Assembly (NCBI RefSeq): GCF_964199755.1
Contig: NC_133913.1
Span: forward strand, 7,542,201-7,606,200
Source: Larus michahellis
Taxonomy: Eukaryota; Chordata; Aves; Charadriiformes; Laridae
Direction of reading: 5' to 3'
DNA: 64,000 nucleotides
In this document: positions 1 to 10,222 of the stretch, one piece after another
How positions within the stretch are numbered: position 1 is the stretch's first letter
How the letters are laid out: each line of letters opens with the position of its first letter
Made by a program: the position numbers and the translations under genes
The notes under the pieces: generated by a model
Database searches by the model: none
What the model saw: only the letters and a program-made list of their open reading frames with translations
What the model was told of the DNA's origin: nothing

Positions 1-505
1 CTCCAGCACCTTTGGAAGGAAGACACTGGAGAAGAAGCTTTTTGTCTTCAGTTGTGCTGAGCTGGACATTGTCAGCTGTATTTCCCTCTTGGTGGAGGAC
101 ATGGCTGTGGGGATTTCCATCCTTCCACTTGTACACTTTTGTCAAGAAATCTGGATTTACATGCAGGAAATAAGATATGTAGTGGCTGCCAAGAGACATT
201 TCTACTGATCAGAAGGGAAGAGATTTACATGTAGAAGAAACCTCTCCTCCCCGAATGGCACCCAGTCCCTGAGCACAGATTTTCTGTGGGGACCAACAAA
301 GCAGTCACGGGCTCTGCACTTACCTACACCTCTCTTGGAAAGTGCACCCAGTCCCCTCATCCTTGCTGATCTTCTCATTCCCCTGCATGCTCTTTATGGG
401 AACAATTTGATCTCCCTCAGAAATACACCGTTTCACTGTCCCCATTTCTGTGCTGACTGCCCACAGTTCCCACAGGTTTAGCTCCAGTTTCCAGCCTCAA
501 CTCAT
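1..505. other. No gene seen; right part is remnant of a keratin 3' flank
   Basis: No coding region is recognised here. From about 380 to 505 the sequence closely matches 10,375-10,503, which lies 3' of keratin a. The match ends abruptly near 505, where the next segment resembles 13,060 onward. This suggests that a keratin-bearing piece was lost at this junction. Positions 1-379 match nothing else I recognised in the window. Confidence 0.5.
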
Positions 506-1230
506 TCAGCAGAATGAGTGACTTGGGAGCATGGGTGACTTGACAGCATGCGAGCTCCTCAGCAGGGTTGGCAGTCCCCGCTCCCTGCCTCTCCAGGCCA
601 GGACACAGCTCCTTTCCCCAGTATTAGGGAGTTCAAAAGGATGGGGATTGCTTTCTGGGCAGGGAGAAAGGATGAGGAATCTTGTCCACCATGTGCTGGC
701 CATCCCTGGGTGCAAGTTTCCAATGCGGTGTTGGTGGTGTCTGGGGTGGGACGCAGTCTTCTCTTATGTCCATGTCAATGCCAAATGGACTTGTACAGCC
801 CATTGACCTGATGCCATGTCAGGCAGGGGCTAAGACCTTGAATCAAACAGGTCCTGAATGAAAGGAACATGAAGCCTGAGGTCGCTGGTGAGTGGAAGGA
901 CAGACCCTGTGGCTTGCACAAGGAAAGCCAAAGAGCTGACAACTGCTTTGGTCTTTCAGCCTACAAGGACCTTCATGTCCCACACTGGAATCTCGGTCTG
1001 AGTGCCCAGCAACTGCCGCAGGAGGGTACAGACATTAGATTTGAGGCCACATCCACCAAAGCCTAATGCTGTCCCAGAGGGGTGTCGGTCCTCTTTCCGA
1101 CACGGGGTGTCAAGGGTGTATGGAGTTCCTGAGCCCATCTCCCCTCCGGAATGTTTGTCTTCCTGGGCTCAGACCCAACCAGGAGACAGTGCAGCCAAGC
1201 CTTCCCCCACTTCGAGTGTTGTTCCTCACT
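506..1230. repeat. Intergenic spacer S, copy 1 (paralogue of 13,060-13,740)
   Basis: This stretch and 13,060-13,740 share many long matching runs, for example the segment ending in CTCTCCAGGCCAGGACACAG. In both places the spacer precedes a V1 segment, so it belongs to the duplicated unit. Short open frames on both strands differ between the copies and resemble no family I know. I see no gene here. Confidence 0.6.
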
Positions 1231-1592
1231 CCCAGCAGAAGGAAATGAGTGGCTGCTGGTTCCAGCCTCTGGGCTCGGAGAGAGCTCTGGGAAGCTGGTC
1301 CATGTGCTGGGCCAAGGCCCTGCTGCTGTGCCAGGCTGCAGCTGGCGCTGTGCAGGCTGCTTCTTGCTGGAGGACGGGAAGAGTCCATTTCCCAGCTGGG
1401 CAAAGTAGTGCCCCTCCAGAGTCCTGAGCGCTCTGAGTCTGGGCGAGCACCCGAGCAGCAACGGCAGAGGGCTGAGCCCCGGGGTGGAGCTGACGGCGGA
1501 CGGCAGGAGCGGAGAGGAGAGGAGGAGGTGGAGAGGAGGCCGCGCGGCTGGAGCAGAGAGCCGAGGCTGGCGGCGGGCAGCGGAGCAGCGGG

Positions 1593-2511
1593 ATGCTGAG
1601 GTGCTGAGGCGCAGGTCTGGCAGGGCTGGCAGCACTGCTGCAGGGTGCGTGGGGCTGGCGGCAGTGCACGGGGCCAGGGCTGTATCCGGTGGGTTCCCCG
1701 GGGAGCCTAGCTCCAACTCTTCCCTCTCCTTCTTCAACGTGTCTTTCCCCCTCCTGCCTCTCTGCCATCTTTTGTGTCTCCGAGTCTCCCCTTGCTATTT
1801 TCCCAATGTCTTCATCATTTCTGTCGGTAGACCTGCTCTGCATTCATGTCTACCTTTGCATGCACCCTCTCCTTCCCCTGTTCATTCTACAGTTCTTATT
1901 GCCCTCAATATAGTCCTCTGTCCTTTGCTGTAACACCCACTTCCCCTCTTGGTCTTCTCTCTCCATCCATCCATCCATCCACTGATCTGACTTTTATTTA
2001 ATCTCCGCATGCATAAATTTCAGCTTACCTCCCTTCCTCCTCTAATCCCTCTGGACACCCACACCAGGATCACTCTTGATCTGTGTTGGTAGGCCCATGT
2101 CCCCATCTGTTCCTGTCCTGTGTCACTGCTACAGTTCCTGACAAATTCTCTGTTACAAGAGCCATCAGAGCTGGACCATCTTTAAGAGTTGTTGTCCTTT
2201 CGTTCTCCTTTCCCAGCAGCAGCTGCAGGAGGAGCCCAGGTGCTGCAGGAGCCCTCAGCAGAGACCACCGAGGGCATCGGCATCAGCATCAACTGCTCGC
2301 ACCCCAACATAAAGCCTTACGACTTCATCCACTGGTACCGTCAGCTCCCGGGACGAGGCCCCGCACTGCTCCTGAGCACTCTCAAAGACTCCAAAGAGCT
2401 GCGGGACCCGCCGGGGCGGCTGTGAGTGTCTGCAGACCGCCGCTCCAGCGCCCTGTGGCTCGCCCGGCCCCGGCGCGGGGACGCGGCGGTGTATTACTGC
2501 GCCCTGGGAGA
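1593..2511 (+). pseudogene. V1a: TCR alpha/delta V segment, pseudogene (leader + V exon)
   Basis: This has the structure of a TCR V segment. The leader exon is 1593-1644, with donor GTGCGT at 1645. The V exon is 2217-2511, after a polypyrimidine tract ending in CAG. The frame shows the V-domain marks: first Cys in ISINCSHP, IHWYRQ with the core Trp, and the second Cys in AVYYC, ending CALGD. It is followed by a 23-RSS. The family resembles the chicken V-alpha type with ALGDT ends (from memory, no search run). Two nonsense codons break it: TGA as codon 5 of the leader, where the other copies have CGG, and TGA at 2423-2425 in framework 3, where the others have CGG or TGG. Both fit CpG decay. 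The intron matches V1b, but the 5' half of the V exon matches V1c/V1d. Confidence 0.9.
1964..1982. repeat. (CCAT)n microsatellite in the V1a intron
   Basis: Four to five CCAT units. The same run lies in the V1b intron (19,920-19,938) but not at the matching place in V1c/V1d. Confidence 0.8.
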
Positions 2512-2550
2512 CACGGGGAGAGGAGCCGGGGCTGCGGCCGGGCAGGAACC
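2512..2550 (+). promoter_or_regulatory. 23-RSS of V1a
   Basis: Heptamer CACGGGG lies at 2512-2518, followed by a 23-nt spacer (2519-2541) and nonamer GCAGGAACC at 2542-2550. The essential CAC is present, but the rest of the heptamer departs from CACAGTG. The same heptamer and nonamer occur in all four V1 copies. A 23-bp spacer is the expected arrangement 3' of TRA/TRD V segments. Confidence 0.85.
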
Positions 2551-2606
2551 GGCGCGGGCGGGGCCGGGCGTGTGTGTCGGGGCCGAGGGGACAGCCCCGG
2601 ATGGGC

Positions 2607-2624
2607 CCGCCAGGGGGCGCTGCC
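2607..2624 (+). promoter_or_regulatory. CTCF-like motif 3' of V1a
   Basis: The 18-mer CCGCCAGGGGGCGCTGCC fits the vertebrate CTCF consensus around its CCAGGGGGCGC core. It starts 57 nt after the RSS nonamer. The identical 18-mer lies at the same distance from the other three V1 RSSs. Binding is an inference from the motif. Confidence 0.7.
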
Positions 2625-2960
2625 GCTCCGCCCGCCGGGGCCGCCTCGCCCCAACCGGCCCCTCGCCCCGCGCCGCTTCCCCCGCCCGACCGGCCCCGGC
2701 CCCGGCAACCCCGCACTCCCAGCGGGACGCACACAGAAATCCCCCGCCACACTGCCGCCGCCGCCGGGGCAGGAATGGCGCCGGGAGCGCTGGCCGTGTC
2801 CGGCGGGGCCCGGCAAGGAGCGATGGCAGCCGCCGGCCCCGCTGGCGCCCGGCCGGGAGCAGCGCCTTTCTGCTCTGCACAGGGCGGCGGGCGGCAGAGA
2901 TCCTCCTGCCCACGGGCAGCCGCCCAGCCCTCGCTCCTGCCGCACGGACTGCCCACTGCT

Positions 2961-3851
2961 GCTGCTGCTCCACGGGCAGGGCCCGGGGATCTCTTCCACC
3001 CCACTCACTGGCGTCATTGGGGAGCAGAGGGCAGCCCACCATCCTTCTGCCATGGCCTCGACTGAACAACAGGACAGTACAGGCCTTGTGGAAGTGTGGT
3101 TGTGAATGGGGGCTGAGGAGCCCTGCTCCAGGCAGCAGACACCAGAAGACATGAAAATCAAGTAGGACTTTTGCTTGCCTGGGTATTGACGTTCTGGGGC
3201 TCAGGGTGGGAGAAGCATCTGGAGGCTGTGGGTAATGTGGGTACGTGAAGGGACATAGAAGGACTGCCTGCACAACAGAGAGCTGGGTTGCCATGTCCTC
3301 CCCCTGCCAGAGTGAGGCAGTGTGTCTGTCCCTGTGCAGCTGGTTTCTGGAGCAGATGCTCTTCAGAGAGATGTTTCTCTTCAGGTTCCTCCTCTATGGG
3401 CAGAGGAGAAGGGAAAGAGTGTGTGACACCTGGGTCCAGGCACTTCAGAGTGTGCCTGGTCCTCTCTCCATCCAGACAGTCCCAGGGACAGGGTGGACAT
3501 GGGTGGGGGCAGGGGTGCCTTCTCCCTCTCCTGCAGAGCTGGGTGCAGGCCTGTGCAGCTGGCTAGGTGGTGGGTGTCAGGAGAAGTTCTCAAGGGATCC
3601 CTGTCCCTTAGATGGACACTACTCAAACCATGATTCTTTTATGTCTCTAGAGGGCTGCCTTGTGGTAGAGGTCGGGGGACAGGCCCAAAGAGGCCTGGCT
3701 GGAGCAGCAGGGAGAGAGTTTTGCTCCACCCTCTGGGCTGTGGTTTGGAGGCCTCTTTGATCGGGCAGAGGTAGAAGAAGAGGTGAAGGTGCAAGCCTCG
3801 GGTCCCTCATGCTCGCAGGTCCCTGGGCACCCCCTGAAGAGAGAGCGTGAC
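2961..3851. other. V1-V2 intergenic DNA, no gene recognised
   Basis: From about 3030 this matches 21,690-22,509 almost base for base. The B copy holds about 700 bp (about 21,000-21,690) that is missing here. Long open frames (for example 3245-3760, identical in both copies) resemble no family. The right part should include the promoter of V2a, but I found no clear TATA box or initiator. Confidence 0.5.
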
Positions 3852-4703
3852 ATGGTCCTGATTTTCCTGTCAGCCCTGGTGGGACTGGCTGACTTTGGTG
3901 AGATGTGACTTTCAGGCTGGGGAGACTGAGGCAAGAGTTTGTGCATCTGGTGGTGGAAGGGAGGGGATGTGAGTGCTGACTGCCTGGGATACCTGGGAAT
4001 GTATCCGTAGGGAGATCAGGGGCTGCATATGGGTACAGCAAATAATCTGGGAGATGTCAGGAGTAATGGGCGTCAAAGGAGGAACAAGACCTCACCTGAA
4101 CTTTGCAGCTGCTCAGCATTCCTGAATGTGCTGCTAATACATATTAAGCCTGAAAAGAGGGAAAGGTGCTGGGGAATGGACCAACGTCGCATAGAGCAGC
4201 TTCTCTGCTGTTTGTATTGGATACAATGCTACCAATCTCTGTAGGGATGGTCATAAACAAGAAGCTGCAGAACAAACAGGGACAAACAGCTCATCATTTC
4301 TGAGGCTAGAAAAGTGAGATGGACAGTGGGGACAGTGAGCAAGCTGATGAAGTTGTAGATGGACAGGTCCATTGGCAAGCAAAGCTGAAAGCCTTTTCTG
4401 GCTTTACAGGTCATGCCCAAAAGGACTCTGTGCTCCAGTTCCCAGCAGAAATGACCATCCAGGTGGGACACAAGGCAACGCTGCACTGCAATTTCTCCAC
4501 CAGCGATTCCAATCCCTGCATCTTCTGGTACCAGCAGCACCAGACCCAGTCCCTTCAGATGCTGCTACGAGTAAGCAAGTACAGAGCTCACGAGGCATCA
4601 GGGAGGTTCTCCTCCACACTGTCTGCAAAGGACTCCCAGGTGCTTCTGCATGTGTGAGACACCGAGCTCCAGGACAGCGCTGCCTATTTCTGTGCACTGA
4701 GCC
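3852..4703 (+). pseudogene. V2a: TCR alpha/delta V segment, pseudogene (leader + V exon)
   Basis: Leader exon 3852-3897 encodes a signal peptide, MVLIFLSALVGLADFG, and ends in phase 1 before GTGAGA. The V exon begins at 4410 after TTTACAG, which restores the Gly codon at the join, and runs to 4703. V-domain landmarks are the first Cys in ATLHCNF, IFWYQQ, and the second Cys in AAYFCALS. A 23-RSS follows directly. A single nonsense codon (TGA, 4655-4657) lies in framework 3 where V2b has CGG. The family is distinct from V1. Whether it joins to alpha or delta J segments cannot be told from germline sequence. Confidence 0.88.
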
Positions 4704-4742
4704 CACACTGGTGCCCACAGCTGGCAGCAGTGCACAGAAACG
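4704..4742 (+). promoter_or_regulatory. 23-RSS of V2a
   Basis: Heptamer CACACTG (4704-4710), 23-nt spacer, and nonamer ACAGAAACG (4734-4742). Both elements are closer to consensus than those of V1. The same signal follows V2b. Confidence 0.88.
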
Positions 4743-6554
4743 TGGGGGTGCTCTGAGGAGCAGTTCCCTCCCTGCCACTGCTTGCATGGAGCTCTGAGCT
4801 CAGACTGCCCAGCAGTGGCACCTGGGGCTGTGGTGAGGGTGGGCCTCTGCCTCCCCAGCCTGTGCTGCTGTGAAGCACATGCCAATGTGACTTTTACAGC
4901 TGTGTCTAGATCCAGGGTCTTTGGTGATGAATAGAACCCAAGAAACCTGACTTGGGCAGGCCCATTGGAGGCTAAACCATAAAGAAGCCAAACCAGGCTT
5001 GTAAATGCCCTCTGCTTAAAATAGCTGGTACAGTGGCGTGAGTCCTCAGGGCAAGTAACCTATCAGCTTGTGTGCTTCTTCCCTTTCCCTGTGGCTCCAC
5101 TGATGGCCACAGCTGGAGAATGAAGCTTGTGGTAGGAGGCACAACTGCTCTTATGGTTTTGCCACATGGCCATAGTAGCCGCAGAAGGGAAGAGCCCTTC
5201 CTTGCCCCATATGTAGGCATCATCAAGTGTAAAAGACCCACCAGCCAGATGCTGAACAAGATTCTCTGGTTAAACCCTTCCTGCACTTATCCACTGCCAG
5301 AGAGTGGTCCCACTCTTTTACATGTCTCTTTTCCTTATCAGGAAAACCAGCAGTGCTCAACTGGGAGGAACCCCTATGTCCCCGAGCCCATGCTGGTTTC
5401 TCTGTCCAACAACTGGTAATCACATCCCAGTGATCTTGTTTTCTGCCATAGGCAACAGGAATCATTCTGGGGATCCATTCTCAGGTGATCCCATCCCAGC
5501 AATGCATGTGGAAGCTCAGGTGGAGGGTGCTGACTTTCCAGGTGGACCCCACCCTATGAATTGGAGTCTGTTGCTCATGAAGCATCATCCACTTCACCTG
5601 AGAAAGCCTAGGCTAGATTGCAGTTGTCCTAGTGCTGCTGCAGGATGGCCTGCCTCTCCCAAGTGATGTGGGTCTGCTCTGACAGCCCTGTTGCAGGCTT
5701 TGAATGCCCCTGTGCATCTCAGAGGGCTTTAGGCAGTGTTGATGGGGAGTTGACAGCAGCCTTCGGGGTTCGCACTCCTTTGTGTCTCAGGTCCCTTGGA
5801 CACTTCAGGTCCTGCTTTTGATTGCTCTCCAGGGCTGCAGAGTGCTTCAACACTCCACAGAAACAGTTCTCCCCCAAAAGCAAGGAATGACAAACAGTGA
5901 TGGCTACTTGAGGACACACCCATGCTCAGGTTCTTTCTCCAGCCTCAGTGGGCTGTCGCAGGGATTTTCCCAAGTGCCCCTGAGAAAGAGAGCACAGCTG
6001 ACGAGGGCAGGCATCAGCCTGTCCTTGGCACTGGTGCCTGGGTCTGGCTGCAAGTCTAGGAGCCAAGTGCCCAGGACAGGTGGACACAGGAAGATCACCT
6101 CCAGAAGCACCACTGCTTCCACAAGGGAGGAGAGAATGTTCAGTATGGATTCAATCATCTCAATGGAGAGCTCTACACTCAGGTGAAGTCAGTCCCACAC
6201 TGATCTTAAAGGTGTGTCTGCCATCTTGATGCCTCCTCCTTCTGAAGTGGTGACATGGACGCCCTTCAGTGTCCTTGTGCAGAAAGAAGAGCTTTGAGAA
6301 CATGATGCCTCAAATGAAAATTGGAAGGGGGAAAAGCAAGTGCCCTTTGGAAGTGCTGACATCCTCCCAATGAGTGAGAGGAGAGAGTTGCTGCCCAGCC
6401 AGCCTTTCACAGTTCTGAAGTCTGGGGACTTTGCCAATCTCATTGAAGTGTTTCCACAACAAAGCCCAAAACGGGTGGCACGATGGACTGTTAAAAACTG
6501 ATGTGGAGTTTCAGATGTGGAAATGTCCTGACACATCTAGCATGAAGCATAGTG
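4743..6554. other. V2-OR intergenic DNA, no gene recognised
   Basis: This matches 23,483-25,000 with several indels: about 175 bp at 4790-4966 and about 130 bp at 5445-5575 are absent from the B copy. An open frame at 5782-6186 is kept in both copies, but the two copies are so alike that this says nothing about selection, and its product resembles no family I know. Confidence 0.45.
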
Positions 6555-6562
6555 ATTTGCAT
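6555..6562 (+). promoter_or_regulatory. Octamer motif ATTTGCAT in AT-rich DNA
   Basis: A perfect Oct-type octamer sits just before an AT-rich run (TTTTTAATTAAATATTT). The same octamer and run are kept at 25,001-25,008 in the duplicated unit. Octamers are common in antigen-receptor control DNA, but a chance match is quite possible. Confidence 0.25.
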
Positions 6563-7053
6563 ATTTTTAATTAAATATTTAAAAATACCTTAAGATCCGG
6601 GATCGAGGGAAGGAGAGGGAGTGTAAATTTTGTTGACTGACTTCTGTTAGGAATAATGGCTATAGGTAGAGATACCAGACATTGCCAAATTTTCTGTTGA
6701 ACCAGAGCATGATTCTCTGAAACAGCCACGGGATTGGGACATAAATCCTTCCAGAAAATGTCAAACTAAACTGAGAAATACATGCCCATTTCCTAAAGCA
6801 GTGACCCAGCTGCTGGGAATAATTTAGGGGGCACAGGTGAATCCCTGACAAAATGAAGCCCTTGGCAACCTGGAATTCAAACCTATGGGAAGACCACTCC
6901 TCCAGTCTTCTGTTGGAGAGCTGTTTCTCAATGGTATTTGTGAGCTGTGAGTGGAGTGAAATGGGCTCAGTGGGAAACTGGTGGCAGGGTAGAAGTCGTG
7001 GGAGGGAGGGGATGTACCTGTTTGCTCCCACTGAGGCCCTTTGAAAAGTCACT

Positions 7054-7998
7054 TCACTTGTTCTGGAAGGCCCACCATGAGAACAACTCATCTTTGTTTC
7101 TGAGTGTGTAAATGAAGGGGTGCAACAAAGGAGTTACAAGTGTGTGAAAGGTGTTCACGAGTTTGTTCAGATCCGGGGAGTTCTGGACCGATGGCTTGAC
7201 ATACAGGAACATGGTGGAACCATACCAGATTGTGACGACACTGAGGTGGGCGGAGGAAGTGGAAAACACCTTTTTTTGACCATGGGTTGACATGATTCTG
7301 AGCATGGAAGAGGTGATGTACACGTAGGAGAGCTGGGTAACCACACAGGGGGCCACCAGAACAGTTTAGGAGGTAAGGAACGTTGCTAGCTCCATGGGCC
7401 ACATGTCACTGCAGGAGAGGGCAAGGCAGGAATCTATATCACAGAGGAAATGATTGATGACATGTGGCCCACAGAACGTCAGCCTGGATGTCAGAAAGGC
7501 CAGCAGCGAGACGGACAGACAGCCTCCCAGCCAGGAGCTGAGCGCCAGCCGAGCAGAGAGGACACTGCTGATGAGGGAGCTGTATCTCAAGGGGTAGCGT
7601 ATGGCTAAGCGGTCATAGGCCGTGACAGACAGGAGAAAACACTGAGTGGAGCCTAGGGAGAGAAGAAAGAACAACTGGAGGATGCACACACTGAAGGAGA
7701 TGGTCTGGCTACTCCCCAGCATGACTCCTATGGCTTTGGGAACAACACGAGTAGTGTGCCAGATCTCCAGAAAGGGGAGATTACGGAGGAGAAAGTACAT
7801 TGGGGTACAGACGTTGCTGTTCGTCCACATGAGAGCCATGATGGATGCATTGCATGTTACTGTCAAGGAGCACGTCAGTGCAAATACCACCACAAGGGAG
7901 ACCCGGAAATGCCACGTGCCTGGGAAGCCAAGATGGATGAATTCTTCCACAGTTGTCCCATTTGCTATGTGTCCCCCAGGATTGAGGTTCATCTGCAA
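7054..7998 (-). pseudogene. OR-a: class II olfactory receptor pseudogene
   Basis: A one-exon frame of about 314 codons reads down the - strand from an ATG at 7998 to a stop at 7054, the usual length of an olfactory receptor. It shows EEFIHLGFPG, TPMYFLLRNLPFLEIW, a degenerate MAYDRY region, FCGPHVINHFLCDID (extracellular loop 2) and FIYTLRNKD in TM7. These features suggest an OR6/OR11-like class II receptor. It is broken by a TAA at 7366-7368, with the frame open again beyond it. One codon of the DRY motif is also missing (SVTAYDRLAI), and the tail after NKD is altered. It lies on the opposite strand to the V segments. OR genes beside TRA/TRD are known in other vertebrates. Confidence 0.88.
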
Positions 7999-8074
7999 AG
8001 ACAGGAAAGTTTCTGGGAGAGTCTGCGTGCCTGTGCTGGTCCTTCAGATGCCACTAGGAGTGAAACTAGAACAA

Positions 8075-8185
8075 ATGATGCCTCACCAACCTCATTGCTT
8101 TCTATGTGGAGATGAGAGGCACTGTGGGAAGGGGAGGGGCACTGCCTGGGGTGTACCTTGACTTCATCAAGACCTTTGAAATGCC
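8075..8185 (+). mobile_element. CR1 fragment (reverse transcriptase part)
   Basis: A short piece resembles the CR1 ORF2 segment around CLTNL...GKAVG...[10 protein letters not shown]. Here GVYLDFIKTF can be read. The paralogue lies at 28,035-28,150. It is an old fragment of a subfamily other than the intact CR1 at 14,063-18,655. Confidence 0.6.
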
Positions 8186-8189
8186 CTCA

Positions 8190-9174
8190 TGGGTGCACAC
8201 ACATGCACACCGAGCCATGCACACTCATAGGCATGCACACGCATAAATATGTCTGCTGTTGCGGAATTTTATTGTACCATTTGAGGCAAATGAAACACAT
8301 GCTTATGCTTAGATTTATAAAAAAAAAAACAACCAACCGACCACCAAATGGTCAACGTATTGGCCAGAGTCCTACCACCATAAGCAGTTCTACAAGGAGT
8401 CTGCAAAGATGAATCAGGAGATGATTTGTTACATACACTGGCAGCAGCACCAATCCTGTGAATGGTGCATGGGACACCTCAGCCTGGCATTGGGTCTATC
8501 CCTCAGCACCAGCTCTGCTGCCCAAAGGTGGCCACTCACCATTCCCATTCCAGGGTTGCTACAAGACAATGCTGCAGCTGTTTCTCATCACCAAGGGAAA
8601 CTGCTCTCCCTTCCAGAGAGTCCTTCTGTCTCTGCATTCCTGCTGCCAGCCACTTTAACCCCTGCTGCATTTGGGCCTTTGTGCCCTCTGTGGCAGATCA
8701 TTCCTTGGTCACAAATTACCACTGCTGAGCAGTTACAAGTTGAATTTCCCCTTCAGTGCACACACAAACTCACACACATGAGCACAACCACACACGTCAG
8801 CTGACACACACCCAAAGAGCAACTCATTCCTGTGCACTTATAACGAGGTGTGTGCACACACATTTCCAAAGGAGCCCATCTCCATACCAACACGCACAGC
8901 CACCCCACACACAAATGTGTACGCACAGATATTCACACACACGTGCTTACACTCCTGCATGCATGCATTTGCGTACAGATTACATGCATGCTCCTCTACA
9001 CAGATGCACACACACTAAGGCACACATATACACACACCTACGCCCACACAATTACAAATATACAGACCAGTCACACACATTCATGCTCTCCTCCATCAGT
9101 GTACGTGTCTGGCAGTGTGCTCTCCCCCTTTCCCCTCCTCGGCTGCTGCTCAAGCCATAACCATCAGTGGGAGT
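8190..9174. repeat. CA-rich simple-sequence region with a unique segment
   Basis: Interrupted CA/ACAC tracts lie at about 8195-8240 and 8755-9075. Between them is a unique segment (8400-8755) that matches 28,380-28,735 closely. The unique part has a 131-codon open frame in both copies, but nothing shows that it is coding. The tract is shared with 28,150-29,220 and partly with 53,497-53,650. Confidence 0.6.
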
Positions 9175-9690
9175 TGTGATGAGTTGCACCTGGACTTTGG
9201 GGGATGGCTGGCAACACAGTCAAAACACTGTCTGGAGTGGGGACCTAGATATTTTGTTCACATGTGAATATGTCTATAGGTCAATTCTCTTACTCTATAA
9301 ATAGTGGATAGCCCAAGAGCCCTTGGACCTCTCCTGCATGGCAGAGGGCTGCATGCCAGGATCTTCCCTTGAGTGGGTTCTGCTCCTCAAGGTTGAGAGA
9401 TTCCTTGCCGCAACAGATTCTCGGTAAGTGACTAATAGCATGCTAAACTTTGAAATCTTAGCTAAGTGATATAAAGGATTAATTGTGCATATGTAATCCT
9501 TTAGACATATCCCATTGACCAAGTCTGGGACTAGGCTTGGATCCAGCTGCAGCCAGCCTCCTCTCTGAGAAGGACTTTAGAAAGCAAGGGGGTCCTTTCT
9601 GAACCTTGTGACTCAACGGGAGGGTCTCCCTGACAGCTTGTCTGACCCTGTCCCTATGCAGTAAATAAACAAGTGTACCCTTCTACCACA
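9175..9690 (+). mobile_element. Probable solo LTR (+ orientation)
   Basis: About 516 bp begins TGTGATGAG and ends CTACCACA. It carries TATAAATAG at 9296-9304 and AATAAA at 9664-9669, which is LTR-like order. Units 2 and 4 lack it at the matching place. I could not find a clear target-site duplication, and the family is unknown. No internal virus sequence lies beside it. Confidence 0.45.
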
Positions 9691-9714
9691 GGCACATGAA
9701 TGTATGTGTGAATA

Positions 9715-10222
9715 TGTTGTCCCAAATCTGGGTTCTTTACCCAGTGTGCAGGCCAATAACACACAGAGCAGAGGTATTTCCAAGTTTATTCCATTACTGC
9801 ACAGAAATTGAGTGCTCGTTCCAAGGGAGCACCCCTTAGGTTTTAAAATTTCCCTTTTTATACACTGATTATTACATATTCTAATAATTGATACATATGC
9901 GTTTCTATTCTCTTTAATGATTGGTCAAGGTTTCTTTGCTTCCTTTGTGTGTTAGTATGCAGACTCTGTCCTCTTCATCCACGGTTCTCTTATAAGTAGG
10001 TGGTATCAATGAGTCAGTGGTTGTGATCTCCCCCTGCCGAAATTACCTTTTAACTACTTCTCCTCTAATCTTAGACTAATCATGTCTAGTTACTATTTCT
10101 CTATAATTAATGAAACATGGTTGGTGCTGTATAGATGACTTCTAGCAGCAGTGGCAGGTTCCCTTGGTTGCTTCAGATACATGCTATATTTCACTTTTCA
10201 AGTTAATATCAATTTTACTACA
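9715..10222 (-). mobile_element. Probable solo LTR (- orientation)
   Basis: About 508 bp has imperfect inverted ends: on the - strand it starts TGTAGTAAAA and ends GGGACAACA. It carries AATAAA on the - strand (complement of 9785-9790) about 70 bp before its end. It differs in sequence from the neighbouring LTR at 9175-9690. The CA-rich DNA of the duplicated unit resumes after it. No clear target-site duplication was seen. Confidence 0.5.

Larger units (their letters stand above)
2500..2960. other. CpG-rich island 3' of V1a
   Basis: About 460 bp of extremely GC- and CpG-rich DNA begins in the end of the V exon and continues past the RSS. All four V1 copies have the same island (about 20,450-20,960, 35,450-35,935 and 59,660-60,140). 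Its long open frames on both strands are what such base composition gives by chance. I see no gene in it, apart from the RSS and the CTCF-like site. Confidence 0.7.

Noticed and set aside
2255-3161. Long Gly/Pro/Arg-rich open frames on both strands over the GC-rich island after V1a (and the same after V1b, V1c, V1d)
   Set aside because: They overlap in several frames and follow from extreme GC content, which gives few stops. No domain is seen and frames change between copies.
3245-3760. 171-codon open frame, identical at 21,903-22,418
   Set aside because: The identity reflects a near-exact DNA duplication. It has no known domain, and stops would be few by chance at this GC level.
5782-6186. 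134-codon open frame kept at 24,228-24,632
   Set aside because: No family likeness and no excess of silent changes could be shown by eye. An opposite-strand frame is just as well kept.
8117-8123. CACTGTG, identical to an RSS heptamer (also near 13,872 and 28,085)
   Set aside because: These lie in CR1 reverse transcriptase fragments and have no nonamer at 12 or 23 bp, so they are not J- or D-segment signals.
8409-8804. 131-codon open frame kept at 28,387-28,782
   Set aside because: It ends in CA-repeat sequence, has no recognisable domain, and the DNA is equally conserved outside the frame.
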